Assembly (NCBI RefSeq): GCF_022760175.1
Contig: NZ_CP094326.1
Location: forward strand, 1-64,000
From: Zhouia spongiae
GTDB lineage: Bacteria > Bacteroidota > Bacteroidia > Flavobacteriales > Flavobacteriaceae
Length of the DNA stretch: 64,000 nt
Reading direction: 5' to 3'
The notes beneath the pieces are model-generated. The model did no database searches, was not told the origin of the DNA, and was given only the letters and a program-made list of their open reading frames with translations. A program made the translations under genes and the position numbers. Positions within the stretch are counted from its first letter, which is position 1; each line of letters opens with the position of its first letter. Below, in pieces: positions 28,336 through 37,994 of the stretch.

Positions 28336-30189
28336 TTATTCCCATAGAGGATTCTGCTCCAAATTAGGGTTGAGTGTTCTCTGATTCAAAGGAACAGGAT
28401 ATAAATAATAATGCTCTTGCCAACCTAATCCCATTTGAACAACGTCATCAACGCGGTAGCAACGACCAGCATCATCGCCTGACTCTACCCATTTTAGTGA
28501 GCTTGGATTGCCTTCACGCGGTATTCTTACCCCCAGTGGTTGCTGATTTATGAAATAGTCAGCCTTTTTCCAACGTCTGATATCATCAAAACCAAAACCT
28601 TCTCCCATTAATTCTACCATACGTTCTCTTCGTATTTCCCAAAGTACTGCCGGAACTTCCGGGTCTCTGTTTGGATCAAAAGCATCAGAGATATCTGCCA
28701 CAATCATGTTTGTCACTCCTGCTCTTGGCCGCAATTTGTTGATTGTTATATCCGCTACTTCCTGATTGAATTTGCCCAATTCGAACATGGTTTCTGCATA
28801 GTTTAACAACACTTCTTCGAGATGAAAAATCGGAGAGTCTGTAGTAGAGAACGCTGCACCTCCTGTTACATTGGTAGCCACATTATAAAACATGTTTATA
28901 TAATAACCACAATAGTTAGATACAGGTGCTAATGAATTTGCCGATCCTTTGATATGCGGCATCCTGTCAATAGTAAAAGGTTGCCAGCTCAAAACAGGAA
29001 ATGGTCTGTTTCCGGTTACATCCAGATTATTCATTAAATCTATGTATTCACGATCTTGAGGATTACCTGTATGCTCCCAATCTACATTGTTACCATTTAT
29101 TCTATTTACTTTATATGGAGGAAAAACACGATACAATAATCTAAGATCCCTGTTTCTGAATTCATCATATATGGTGGTATCCCCATCATACACTTCACTG
29201 GTTGCTATTGGTTTTCCGTCTGTGCATAAATAACGTTCTAAGGTGCGGGCATGCATTTCTACAACCTGTCCGCCTCCCCTTTCGTGCCTGGAAAATGGTT
29301 GCATTATAATATTTGTAGCGTATTCTTTGTATAAAATTGTACCCGGGTATGTACTTAAGTCTTCTGTTGACCAACGATGCTGAAAGTTATTGCCGACAGA
29401 AGGATACTTATCTATAAGCATTTTAGACACTCGTTCTGCCTCTTGTAAATAGGTAAGCCCATCCTGAAGTCCATGATAATTACGCCATGTACCTTCACGA
29501 AGTCCAAATCTTGACAACAAAGCACGAACACAATCCTGATTTATGGTATTATTACCATCGCCGGCAATTTTAATATGCTCTTCTGCATATTTTAGATCTC
29601 TCAAAATATTTGAAGCTACAAGATCGCGTGAATCACGTGATCCGTAAATAATGTCTGTCTGATTTTCATTTACAACATGTTCGATCCACGGAACTCCTCC
29701 AAAACGACTTAATAATTCCATATAATGATATGACCTAAAAAAGAGTCCTACGGAACGCCAATGCTCCTTTTCACTTTCAGTCATTTCTGAATTGTCAATA
29801 TTATCAAGCATGACATTAACGGTTCTTATATATGAGTAATCCCAGCCTCCCGGTGCATTTTCAACACTTACTGTTTGCCAGGCCCATCTGTTTCTTCCGT
29901 TAGGTCTGTAGAGATAATTAGCTTCCACATCACCAGCATATACAGACCCGCTGTTTTGAATACGTTGTAAATGACTTCCAGCGGAAAAAATATCGTATAA
30001 TGACCATGCATAGGTTTTAAAATTATCGTACGATCTGAAGGCTGTCTGCTCCGTATACTTATCCTGAGGAAGTTCGTTAAGAAAATCATCGTCACAACTT
30101 GCGGCGATTAAAACAACAAGTATGAAAAGTGTTGTTTTTAGTAAGCGAAGTTTTTTTATGGCTTTTTTATTTTTATTGTGAATATTCAT
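28336..30189 (-). CDS. SusD/RagB-family glycan-binding lipoprotein
   Basis: 617 residues, long for the family. Lipoprotein signal LFILVVLIAASC then DDDFLNELPQDKYTEQTAF, typical of SusD. The helical TPR-like core contains VRALLSRFGLREGTWRNYHG and the C-terminal WEIRRERMVELMGEGFGFDD signature. The gene lies 11 bases downstream of the SusC gene on the same strand, so the two form one import unit of the sulfated-glycan locus. Confidence 0.95.
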   Translation of the reverse strand: MNIHNKNKKAIKKLRLLKTTLFILVVLIAASCDDDFLNELPQDKYTEQTAFRSYDNFKTYAWSLYDIFSAGSHLQRIQNSGSVYAGDVEANYLYRPNGRNRWAWQTVSVENAPGGWDYSYIRTVNVMLDNIDNSEMTESEKEHWRSVGLFFRSYHYMELLSRFGGVPWIEHVVNENQTDIIYGSRDSRDLVASNILRDLKYAEEHIKIAGDGNNTINQDCVRALLSRFGLREGTWRNYHGLQDGLTYLQEAERVSKMLIDKYPSVGNNFQHRWSTEDLSTYPGTILYKEYATNIIMQPFSRHERGGGQVVEMHARTLERYLCTDGKPIATSEVYDGDTTIYDEFRNRDLRLLYRVFPPYKVNRINGNNVDWEHTGNPQDREYIDLMNNLDVTGNRPFPVLSWQPFTIDRMPHIKGSANSLAPVSNYCGYYINMFYNVATNVTGGAAFSTTDSPIFHLEEVLLNYAETMFELGKFNQEVADITINKLRPRAGVTNMIVADISDAFDPNRDPEVPAVLWEIRRERMVELMGEGFGFDDIRRWKKADYFINQQPLGVRIPREGNPSSLKWVESGDDAGRCYRVDDVVQMGLGWQEHYYLYPVPLNQRTLNPNLEQNPLWE

Positions 30190-30200
30190 ATTTTTCTCGT

Positions 30201-33200
30201 TTAAAAATTTACATTAATACCAATAGATGAAGTCGTGTAGTTTGGATAAGACCAAGCCGTTGACTCCGGATCTACCCCCTGAACCAGATTTGTAAATGTA
30301 AACAGGTTTTCACCGCTATAAAATATACTTAATTCGCCCAATCCTAATTTTTCAATTACGTTTTTAGGAAGCTTGTAGCTTAATGTTACATTTTTAACCC
30401 GCAAGTATGATGCATCTTGCAAAAATTTAGTTTGGACTCTTTGGTTAACTCCATGTGCTTCTTGTGTATTGGCATAAATACGCCCGTAATACGCATTAGT
30501 GTTTTCAGGAGTCCAATAATCTAACTGGTGACTTTGAAGTGTTGAGAAGTACCCGGAGTGTGGAAACATTACATCTCCTCCAACCCATAGATTTCTTTTG
30601 GCAACACCTTGTAAAATGAATGAAAAGCTAAAATTTTTATAGTCTAGAAAACCATTAAATCCATAACTATATCGAGGTGTTGTATTACCTATAATTCTTC
30701 TATCTCCAGAATTCTCCAGAGTGTTCTCTCCTGCATCAATAGTATTAACAGAAGTTTCAGAATCTCTTAAGTTCTTATATTTTATATCTCCTTCATGTGA
30801 TATAACCCCATTAATTCTAACAACCTCCTCTTTTAAAGTACCATCTGAATTAAAATCAGATGCAGTATAGAAGCCATCTGTTTCATACCCCCATATTTCA
30901 CCAATTTCCATTCCTATATAATAGTTATTTAAGCCTCCGCTTCCACCAATCATAAGTGCATTATTCTCATTTCGATATTTGGTAATCACTGCCTTTGAAT
31001 CGCTTATAACCACACCTAATCCATACGATAATTTCTCGGTATTTCCGCCTTTCCAGTTCAAGGTAAGTTCCCAACCGGTGGTTTTTAAGTCAGCAGCATT
31101 CTGTAATGGTGCAGGCGCACCTGCTACCGCCGGGAAGTCAAGTCCGGGTGCCAGCATACCTATAGTTTGACGTTTAAAAATCTCAAAAGCTCCTGTTAGC
31201 CTATTCCTGAAGGCGCCAAAATCAACCCCTCCATTGAGACTCTCTACTTTTTCCCATGTATAGTTAGACCTTACCAGACCAGGGGTTGTCAGACTTGTTG
31301 GTTGCTGATCATTGTTGATCCAGTTTGCATTGAAAGGATTCATCGTTGCCAAAAAGCCATAATTACCTATATTCTGATTCCCTAAGGATCCAAGCGAACC
31401 TCTTATTTTAAAAAATGACAGGGTATTTTCTACTGGTTTAAAAAATGGCTCTCTCGAAATAACCCAACCTGCAGAAACTGATGGAAAGAAACCATTTCGG
31501 TAGCCGTCAGGAAACTTAGAGCTCAGATCATAACGTCCGTTAAAGCTTACTAAATACTTTTCCTTATAGTTATAACTCAACCTTCCAAAAGCACCCCTGA
31601 GCGTATATCGATCATAAGCATCGTCTGTTTCCGGTGGTGTAGCTCCTGTTGTTCCTCCTAAAGAGGGTTGCTCATTACTGATTTGAAGAAATGAACGCGA
31701 CCAATGAGACTCATAATTACGCTCTTCCTGGTTAAATCCGACAAGAGACTCAAAGTTGTGTACGTTTTTGAACGATTTATTATAATTGGCAAAAAGGTTT
31801 AATGTTTTATAAGTTCTTAATTCATTTGCCAAATAAAACGTTGTATTTTGATCTGATGGATTCAAGGCATCTTGTAGCCCTTGTTGAAGTAGAAAATAGT
31901 TATTGTACCTTCTGTTTTTCTGACTATTTTGCTGATAGGAATAATCGAATGTTATTTTTAAATCTTCTATGAGTTTTATCTCCGTATGTGAAAACAGACG
32001 AATATTATTGTTTTTCCAAGTTTGCTTGGTTCCGTATTTTATGGCATTTTCCGGGGTTTGTACCGGATATTCCTCCCCTTGGTACGGAATTGTACCTTCA
32101 GGGTGATATGACGGGTAGTCGGTTCGGAAAAGTCCAAAAGAACCGGTATTGGGATATCCTCGATCATCCGCAGCATATTTAACATCCAGTGATGTAGTTA
32201 ACCAAGGCGTTACATCGGAGCTAACATATGATGAGATATTCGTTCTTTTATAAGAGTCTTTATCCGTAATTAAAACACCATCTTCATCTAATTGCCCAAA
32301 TGAAATTCTGTAACTGCTCTTTTCTGAACCACCAACAATAGATAGGTTATGCATACTTTTAAATCCTCCGAAACTTTCAAACATATCTTCCACCACATTT
32401 GTTTCTTTTAAGAAGTACTTGGTCCCGTTTACTTCTGTCCATCCTAGCGGATATTTTGAAGGATCTGCAATATATTCATTAAGGAGATCTAGCCATAAAT
32501 CTATATTTTGCCCGGACCAGTATGCGTCATATCCCATATCTTTTAAGGCTGTTACAGTCTCGAGGGGTGAAGCTGCTTCTAAAATATTGATAGGTTTAGA
32601 TACAGAAAAATTGTTGGTGTATCGGATAGACGGCTTTTGATTTGATTTCCCTTTTTTTGTTGTAATCAAAACTACTCCGAATGAGGCCCGGGCTCCATAA
32701 ATAGCTGCAGCCGAAGCGTCTTTAAGTACTGTAATACTCTCTATATCATTAAGGTTTAGCATTTTCAGGTTTTCCATTACAGTATTATCTACAAGTATTA
32801 ATGGTCCTCCTCCGTTTATAGATGTTATCCCTCTGATATTAAAACTATTATCTCCTCCAGGTAGTACGGAAGTCGATGTTGTAAATCCAGACATTGTACC
32901 TTGTAATGCCGAACCTAAGCTCGTTACCGGCCTGCTTCCAAGTACTTCATCCATTTTAACCTGACTAACAGCTCCAGTAAGATCTTTTTTCTTTTGTGTT
33001 CCAAACCCCACCACAACAACTTCATCTAAAGCTGCCGCTTCCTCTTCTAAAATTACTTTTATATGCCCTGAGCTTGTAGCCTGAATCTCCTGAGTTTTAA
33101 ACCCAATAAAAGATATTACCAAGGTTACCGGCTGATTTGATACAAGGAGTGTGAAATTACCATCAAAATCAGACTGTACTCCATTAGTTGTCCCTTTTTC

Positions 33201-33653
33201 CAGAATGTTGGCTCCCGGCATTGGTTGTCCATCTTTATCTACAACAATCCCATTAATTTCATGCTTTTGAATAGTTGGCATCAACAATGTTTCACTGATA
33301 ACTATCACATTGTTTTCCATTAAGTCCAGTTTGTATTTTTTACTGGAAATAATACTCTTTAACAATTCGTTAGCTTCAATTTTTCCTTTTTTAAGGTGTA
33401 CTTTCGGAGTATTCTTAAACAGATCTCTTTCGTAAAGAAAAGAATAGTCTGTTTGCGTTCTTATAAGGTCAAAAACCTCATCGATGGTTAAAACTTTGTC
33501 TTCATTAATTGTAACTTTTGTATTTTGAGAAAATACATTGTGTGTAGTAAAACTAAAGACGGTGGTGCAAAATAAGAATATAAAGGTTCTCATCATTAAA
33601 AGTAAAATCCTCTTCCACTTACCAGAAGAGTAATTGGTAAAATTTAAATTCAT
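30201..33653 (-). CDS. SusC/RagA-like TonB-dependent receptor with STN domain
   Basis: 1150 residues. Signal segment at about 15-42, STN domain (VLTIDEVFDLIRTQTDYSFL, ANELLKSIISSKKYKLDLM), carboxypeptidase-regulatory-like domain (INGIVVDKDGQPMPGANILE), plug (LDEVVVVGFGTQKKKDLTGA, GARASFGVVLITTKKG) and a barrel ending SIGINVNF. The STN domain fits control by the FecR/sigma pair encoded upstream. It is expected to import oligosaccharides released from a sulfated glycan, in complex with the SusD lipoprotein. Confidence 0.95.
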   Translation of the reverse strand: MNLNFTNYSSGKWKRILLLMMRTFIFLFCTTVFSFTTHNVFSQNTKVTINEDKVLTIDEVFDLIRTQTDYSFLYERDLFKNTPKVHLKKGKIEANELLKSIISSKKYKLDLMENNVIVISETLLMPTIQKHEINGIVVDKDGQPMPGANILEKGTTNGVQSDFDGNFTLLVSNQPVTLVISFIGFKTQEIQATSSGHIKVILEEEAAALDEVVVVGFGTQKKKDLTGAVSQVKMDEVLGSRPVTSLGSALQGTMSGFTTSTSVLPGGDNSFNIRGITSINGGGPLILVDNTVMENLKMLNLNDIESITVLKDASAAAIYGARASFGVVLITTKKGKSNQKPSIRYTNNFSVSKPINILEAASPLETVTALKDMGYDAYWSGQNIDLWLDLLNEYIADPSKYPLGWTEVNGTKYFLKETNVVEDMFESFGGFKSMHNLSIVGGSEKSSYRISFGQLDEDGVLITDKDSYKRTNISSYVSSDVTPWLTTSLDVKYAADDRGYPNTGSFGLFRTDYPSYHPEGTIPYQGEEYPVQTPENAIKYGTKQTWKNNNIRLFSHTEIKLIEDLKITFDYSYQQNSQKNRRYNNYFLLQQGLQDALNPSDQNTTFYLANELRTYKTLNLFANYNKSFKNVHNFESLVGFNQEERNYESHWSRSFLQISNEQPSLGGTTGATPPETDDAYDRYTLRGAFGRLSYNYKEKYLVSFNGRYDLSSKFPDGYRNGFFPSVSAGWVISREPFFKPVENTLSFFKIRGSLGSLGNQNIGNYGFLATMNPFNANWINNDQQPTSLTTPGLVRSNYTWEKVESLNGGVDFGAFRNRLTGAFEIFKRQTIGMLAPGLDFPAVAGAPAPLQNAADLKTTGWELTLNWKGGNTEKLSYGLGVVISDSKAVITKYRNENNALMIGGSGGLNNYYIGMEIGEIWGYETDGFYTASDFNSDGTLKEEVVRINGVISHEGDIKYKNLRDSETSVNTIDAGENTLENSGDRRIIGNTTPRYSYGFNGFLDYKNFSFSFILQGVAKRNLWVGGDVMFPHSGYFSTLQSHQLDYWTPENTNAYYGRIYANTQEAHGVNQRVQTKFLQDASYLRVKNVTLSYKLPKNVIEKLGLGELSIFYSGENLFTFTNLVQGVDPESTAWSYPNYTTSSIGINVNF

Positions 33654-33748
33654 AAATTTGTGTTTTAGTTAGTTAAACTATTTAATTAATTAAGGATTCA
33701 GAGGGGATAAAGAGTAGTACTGTGGCGGTATCATCTTTACTCCCTTTT

Positions 33749-34915
33749 TTATTTTATTATTACTTTATCTTCTTTTATCTCATAAGCGCTGATTAGATTT
33801 GTTTTATTAATGGCTTTTAATAACACTTCCAGTGATTGGTCTTTTTTAAGTACCCCATTAAACATGGCATTTTCTAACTCTGAATTTTCAAAAATGACCT
33901 CTACATCATACCAGCGAGAAATTACAGTCATAATTTCTTTAAGAGATTTGCTCTTAAAACTGAAAAGTCCTTTTCTCCATGAAGTTTCTCCATAAACATC
34001 TACGTTTCTGACTTCAATATCTTTTTGATCTATATTTGTGACAGACTGCTGATTAGGAAGTAATTTTTGTTGTTGATCACCAAAATTAACAGTTACTTTC
34101 CCTTCTACCAGTGTTGTATAGATGTTTGTTTCTTCTTTATAAGCTTTTATATTAAACTCAGTTCCCAAAACTTCAACTTCCTGAGACTGATTGAAAACCT
34201 TAAACCTGGCCCCTTTATGTGCTGTACTTGGAGATACATCGAAGTAAGCTTCTCCATAGATCAATTCTACTTCACGAGATTCACCATCAATAAAAGCAAC
34301 CGGATATTTTAATTGCGATTCAGAGTTTAGCCAAACTTCTGTCCCGTCTGATAAAACCACATGAAACTGTCCGCCCCTAGGAATAGTAAGGTAGTTATAC
34401 ACCACCTCTTTTCCCCTTTTTTTATCTGCTTCATATACAATCTCTTCTCCATTGCTATTGGCATTTTGTGTTTGCAAAGAACTTCCTTTTTCCAACGCAA
34501 TTTGCGAACCGTCTTCTAAAGTCAGGGTTGCCTTGTCGGTACCCGGCTCTATTTGACTGTTTACTACAGTAGATGTACCATACGCTGTAGCTTCTTTAAA
34601 AGCAAATTCATTTAATAGATAAACAGATGCAAAACCTATTGCAATGACAGCGGCTGCATTTCTTAATGCATTGTATGTTTTTAACTTACGATCTCTTCGT
34701 TTCTTCAACCGGATTTTTTGCAGATACTCTTCTTTGGCACTTACAACATCAAACTCATTGAAATTGCTATCCATTACATAATTTATTTTAACATGGTTTT
34801 TAAATATTTGTTTGTTCTCCTCTTTCTTTAACCAATTTGATAATATCTCCAAATCGTCAATATCAGCTGCATTCATCAAATACTTAACCAGTATTTTTTC
34901 TATTTTTTGATCCAT
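33749..34915 (-). CDS. FecR-family anti-sigma factor with DUF4974 tail
   Basis: 388 residues from the ATG at 34915 (an upstream ATG at 34951 is possible). The cytoplasmic N-terminus (KILVKYLMNAADIDDLEILS) is followed by a membrane span at about 89-107 of that form (RNAAAVIAIGFASVYLL). The FecR domain (IPRGGQFHVVLSDGTEVWLN, YGEAYFDVSPS, VLGTEFNIKAY) and a C-terminal DUF4974 domain (FKSKSLKEIMTVISRWYDVE) complete it. It is divergent from the sigma gene, 109 bases away, and precedes SusC by 95 bases. Confidence 0.93.
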   Translation of the reverse strand: MDQKIEKILVKYLMNAADIDDLEILSNWLKKEENKQIFKNHVKINYVMDSNFNEFDVVSAKEEYLQKIRLKKRRDRKLKTYNALRNAAAVIAIGFASVYLLNEFAFKEATAYGTSTVVNSQIEPGTDKATLTLEDGSQIALEKGSSLQTQNANSNGEEIVYEADKKRGKEVVYNYLTIPRGGQFHVVLSDGTEVWLNSESQLKYPVAFIDGESREVELIYGEAYFDVSPSTAHKGARFKVFNQSQEVEVLGTEFNIKAYKEETNIYTTLVEGKVTVNFGDQQQKLLPNQQSVTNIDQKDIEVRNVDVYGETSWRKGLFSFKSKSLKEIMTVISRWYDVEVIFENSELENAMFNGVLKKDQSLEVLLKAINKTNLISAYEIKEDKVIIK

Positions 34916-35024
34916 TTTAAAGGAACCCTTTTTTATTATTACGTATGTCAAATCTACCCACCCACAAAATCGAATAAAAAATTATTTTCTTAAGTTTACC
35001 ATTACATTAAATTTTAATTAAACT

Positions 35025-35636
35025 ATGTCTTCAGATTTCTCAGATAACGATATTCTGGTTAAGTATTTAAAGCTGGGGCATGAAGATGCTTACGCTTATT
35101 TAATGGATCATTATTATGAAAAATTATGTGTCTATGCCAAAAGCTTATGCAAAGATGTTTATTTATCTGAGGATATCGTTCAAAACATATTTATGAGGGT
35201 TTGGGAAGGGAGACAAAAATTAAAGGATAATTACTCCGTAAAGAATTATCTATATCAAAGTGTCTATAATGAGTTCATCAATCAATATCGCAAAAAAGCG
35301 CACCTACTGAATCTTGAAAAAGAATATATTAATACGCTAAATACGATATTGGAAGAAGAAGACACTCATGAGCTTGCCAGATTAATAACTTTGGTAAAGC
35401 AGGAAATACAACACCTTCCTCCGAAATGCAAAGAGATATTTATCATGGGTAAAGAAGAAGGACTTACTTATGGTGAAATTGCAGAACACCTAGGAATATC
35501 TTTTAGAACAGTAGAAAATCAAATGAGCAAGGCTTTTTCAATTATCAGGGAAAAAGCAGGAGAAAAACTAGACATTATTTTATATTTCATGTTCGGTAAA
35601 CATGTATTGTCTGCAAATCATAAAATGAAAGATTGA
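35025..35636 (+). CDS. ECF-type RNA polymerase sigma factor of the polysaccharide locus
   Basis: 203 residues. Region 2 appears as DHYYEKLCVYAKSLCKD and SEDIVQNIFMRVWEGRQKL; region 4 as LPPKCKEIFIMGKEEGLTYG and IAEHLGISFRTVENQMSKAF. It lies divergently next to fecR, the usual arrangement for Bacteroidota glycan loci where the sigma is not co-transcribed with its anti-sigma. It should activate the leftward FecR-SusC-SusD-sulfatase-GH95 operon when the STN-bearing SusC is occupied. Confidence 0.92.
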   Translation: MSSDFSDNDILVKYLKLGHEDAYAYLMDHYYEKLCVYAKSLCKDVYLSEDIVQNIFMRVWEGRQKLKDNYSVKNYLYQSVYNEFINQYRKKAHLLNLEKEYINTLNTILEEEDTHELARLITLVKQEIQHLPPKCKEIFIMGKEEGLTYGEIAEHLGISFRTVENQMSKAFSIIREKAGEKLDIILYFMFGKHVLSANHKMKD

Positions 35637-35770
35637 GCTCGTGTCTTCATAATTGGGCATTATTTTAAACCAGTTTTTGACTATATTTTAAAAAGGATTC
35701 AACTGTAGAAAAGTCAAATCCTCGATGAATTTTATTTATACACTTTACGGGATAGTATCGAAATCTTCTC

Positions 35771-36202
35771 TCAAACGATTCTTAAATGTTCAAATTCAGT
35801 TTTTGTGTACTGTTGGCTCTTTTTTGATTTCATTTTTAGCTGCCTCATATCCTTGCTGATCTTCTTTTCTATCACCCTGGCATACTTTTGTGTCGTAGAT
35901 AATTTTGTATGGCCCAACATCTTGGAAACCGTTTCTATAGGTACATCATTTAAAAGTGTTACTATAGTAGCAAAGGTATGTCTGGCAATATGGAAATTCA
36001 GATTCTTTTTGATGCCGCAGGCATCGGCAATCTCCTTCAAATAAGAATTCAGCTTTTGGTTGGATATTTTAGGAAAGAGCCTACCCTGAGCAACGGCTTT
36101 ATAATTGTTCCAGTATTTTTCAATTTCAGGATGATGAAGGCATTCTAATGACACTCCCTTTCCTAACATCCCTGTAGACCCGGTTATAATGACTTTTTTC
36201 AT
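35771..36202 (-). pseudogene. Chimeric ORF: epimerase N-terminus joined to a tyrosine-integrase C-terminus
   Basis: 143 residues with two unrelated parts in one frame. Residues 1-27 (MKKVIITGSTGMLGKGVSLE and the next few) are the dinucleotide-binding start of an NAD(P)-dependent epimerase/NmrA-type protein. From about residue 28 the sequence is the C-terminal part of a tyrosine recombinase, with HIARHTFATIV (H-x-x-R), MLGHTKLSTTQ and the tyrosine in QKYARVIE. The catalytic core lacks the first Arg. Neither protein can function as such; this is a recombination scar. The integrase half is a cousin of, not identical to, the intact one at 50265-51536. Whether it is expressed is unknown. Confidence 0.85.
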
Positions 36203-36214
36203 CTCAAGCTTAAT

Positions 36215-36850
36215 TTAATAAAAAGCTGGTTGATCACCTTCGGTTCCTGGTTTGTTTATACCCACGCTTGCTTTAATATCTATCTCTGGATGTTGGATAA
36301 TTTCAGCTATATAATTCCCTACACTTTTACGAGATACTTCGGTTCCTTTAAAATCTTCACCTTTTTGAGTCTTTTCAAAATTCACCTCATCTTTATTGGT
36401 TAACCAGGCGGGTCTAACAATGGTATAGTCTAAATCGGAAGCTTCAATTATATCAGCAGCTTTTCTATAGGTTTTTAAAGCTCCTCCAATCATTTTATCA
36501 TTCCACTCTCCAAATTTACCTGGTATTTCATTGTAAATACCCAATGAGGTTACAAAAATCAATCTTTTGGGTTTACTTTCTTCCATTTCATTAATGATTG
36601 CTTGAGCCAAATCTTCCATTGGACCAGAAAGATTTGCATATACAATATCTTTGTCCTTTAAGGCTTCTTTTAGGTCTAATGTATTCAATACATCGCCTTC
36701 GATAATTTGTATATGTGAATTTTTAAATCGCTTTATTTTATTAGAACTTCTCACAAAAAGGGTTAAATTGATATTGTTATCGTTTTGTAACTTTTCTATA
36801 GTATGTTGAGCAATTGCACCACTAGCTCCTAATATGAGTACATTTTTCAT
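36215..36850 (-). CDS. NAD(P)H-binding NmrA/atypical-SDR-like reductase
   Basis: 211 residues. Rossmann glycine motif near the N-terminus (VLILGASGAIAQHTIEKL), then IQIIEGDVLNTLDLKEAL, FVTSLGIYN with no full YxxxK, and LDYTIVRPAWLTN, all typical of NAD(P)-binding-10/NmrA-like proteins. The substrate is unknown. It is the last gene of a leftward group with two alpha/beta hydrolases; a hairpin lies directly upstream. Only 12 bases separate it from the chimeric scar. Confidence 0.87.
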   Translation of the reverse strand: MKNVLILGASGAIAQHTIEKLQNDNNINLTLFVRSSNKIKRFKNSHIQIIEGDVLNTLDLKEALKDKDIVYANLSGPMEDLAQAIINEMEESKPKRLIFVTSLGIYNEIPGKFGEWNDKMIGGALKTYRKAADIIEASDLDYTIVRPAWLTNKDEVNFEKTQKGEDFKGTEVSRKSVGNYIAEIIQHPEIDIKASVGINKPGTEGDQPAFY

Positions 36851-36867
36851 AATTCTGTTATATTATA

Positions 36868-36891
36868 AAGCCGAAGCATAACTTCGGCCTT
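36868..36891 (-). promoter_or_regulatory. Intercistronic hairpin B
   Basis: AAGCCGAAG / CTTCGGCCTT with a short A/T loop, followed on the minus strand by TTTATAAT. The stem GCCGAAG/CTTCGGC is the same as in the hairpin at 37951-37978. It lies between the 340-residue hydrolase gene and the NmrA-like gene, so it may reduce read-through or be a processing site. Confidence 0.6.
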
Positions 36892-36906
36892 ATGGTTAAT
36901 GCTATT

Positions 36907-37929
36907 TTATTTCATATGTGAATCAAGGAAAGCCAATACTTTCTCTGGTGTTCTACCAAAATAGTTATAACCATCTTTGAAACGGTGTGTTGTTCCTTCA
37001 ATCCAAAACAATTCTTTTTCTTTGCTTGGAATGGTTGCAAAAGTGGCTTCAGCATCACCCGGATTTTCTACCCACGCATCGTTTTTTACTTGCCACATAA
37101 GCAAAGGCATTTTGATGTTTTTGGTGTATAATTTTGGATCCATTTCATCACGAGTAAACCCTCCAGCTCTAATCAATTCAAAATCTAATAAATCTAAATA
37201 CTCACTTACTCCTAATAATTTAGAGAATGCATTATAAATAGACCGCATAGAAGGCACTAACGGACTGCACATACATTTTACATTCTCAAACAATTCAGGT
37301 TGTTTATCGATAGCTACGTATTGGGAACAGCCTCCCATACATTGACTATAAAGAGCTACCTTCATTTTGTTTAATCGAGGATGTTCATCGACATATTTTT
37401 TTACACCTACACAATCTCTCCACTCTAACAATCCGATACCACACATACCATCGTTGGCAGTACCGCTTTGACCGTGATTACGAATATCGTAAGCCAATAC
37501 ATTGTAACCTGCATCGGTTAAATGTTTCATCTGTATTACGAAGTCTATTTCTACCGCTTCAAAACCACTCCAAGGCTCTCCCATATGTCCTTGAAAACCT
37601 GCTCTGCTCATTGGTAGTGCATGATTGAAAATAACAAGTTTATCGCTTTCGCCTCCTTTGGCAGGAATATACCATCCGTTTAAAGGTACGCCATCATCTG
37701 CTTGAAAATAGATATCTTCCCATCCTTTCATTCCGTAATCATCCGGAGTTTTGTGCAATAAACTTCTCCATTCCCTTTTGCAAACTTTTACCATACCCAT
37801 AATTTTGGCATAGTCTTCTTCTGAAATTTTGTTCATCTGGTCAACAGCATTTTCCATCATTTCTTTTGACATTCTTGCTGTACTTGTTGGCTGATTTTCG
37901 ATACCAGCTAAATTTATTTGATGTTCCAT
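36907..37929 (-). CDS. Alpha/beta hydrolase with Cys nucleophile elbow
   Basis: 340 residues from the ATG at 37929, chosen because residues before it look like leader; an ATG at 37962 also exists. Alpha/beta hydrolase features: KLVIFNHALPMSRAGFQ (oxyanion region), NVLAYDIRNHGQSGTANDG, a nucleophile elbow YSQCMGGCSQ with Cys in place of Ser, and the base His in WIEGTTHRFKDG. A Cys elbow is the dienelactone-hydrolase pattern, though the rest looks like a general esterase. It is co-directional with another Cys-elbow hydrolase. The substrate is unknown. Confidence 0.83.
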   Translation of the reverse strand: MEHQINLAGIENQPTSTARMSKEMMENAVDQMNKISEEDYAKIMGMVKVCKREWRSLLHKTPDDYGMKGWEDIYFQADDGVPLNGWYIPAKGGESDKLVIFNHALPMSRAGFQGHMGEPWSGFEAVEIDFVIQMKHLTDAGYNVLAYDIRNHGQSGTANDGMCGIGLLEWRDCVGVKKYVDEHPRLNKMKVALYSQCMGGCSQYVAIDKQPELFENVKCMCSPLVPSMRSIYNAFSKLLGVSEYLDLLDFELIRAGGFTRDEMDPKLYTKNIKMPLLMWQVKNDAWVENPGDAEATFATIPSKEKELFWIEGTTHRFKDGYNYFGRTPEKVLAFLDSHMK

Positions 37930-37950
37930 TTTATTTTTTATAAGATTAGA

Positions 37951-37978
37951 AAGCCGAAGCAAAACATTTCTTCGGCTT
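37951..37978 (-). promoter_or_regulatory. Intercistronic hairpin A
   Basis: AAGCCGAAG / CTTCGGCTT, a perfect 9-base stem with a 10-base loop, followed on the minus strand by TTTCTAATCTT. It sits between the two hydrolase genes and shares its stem with the hairpin at 36868-36891. Confidence 0.65.
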
Positions 37979-37994
37979 ATTGAATAATGTGTTA

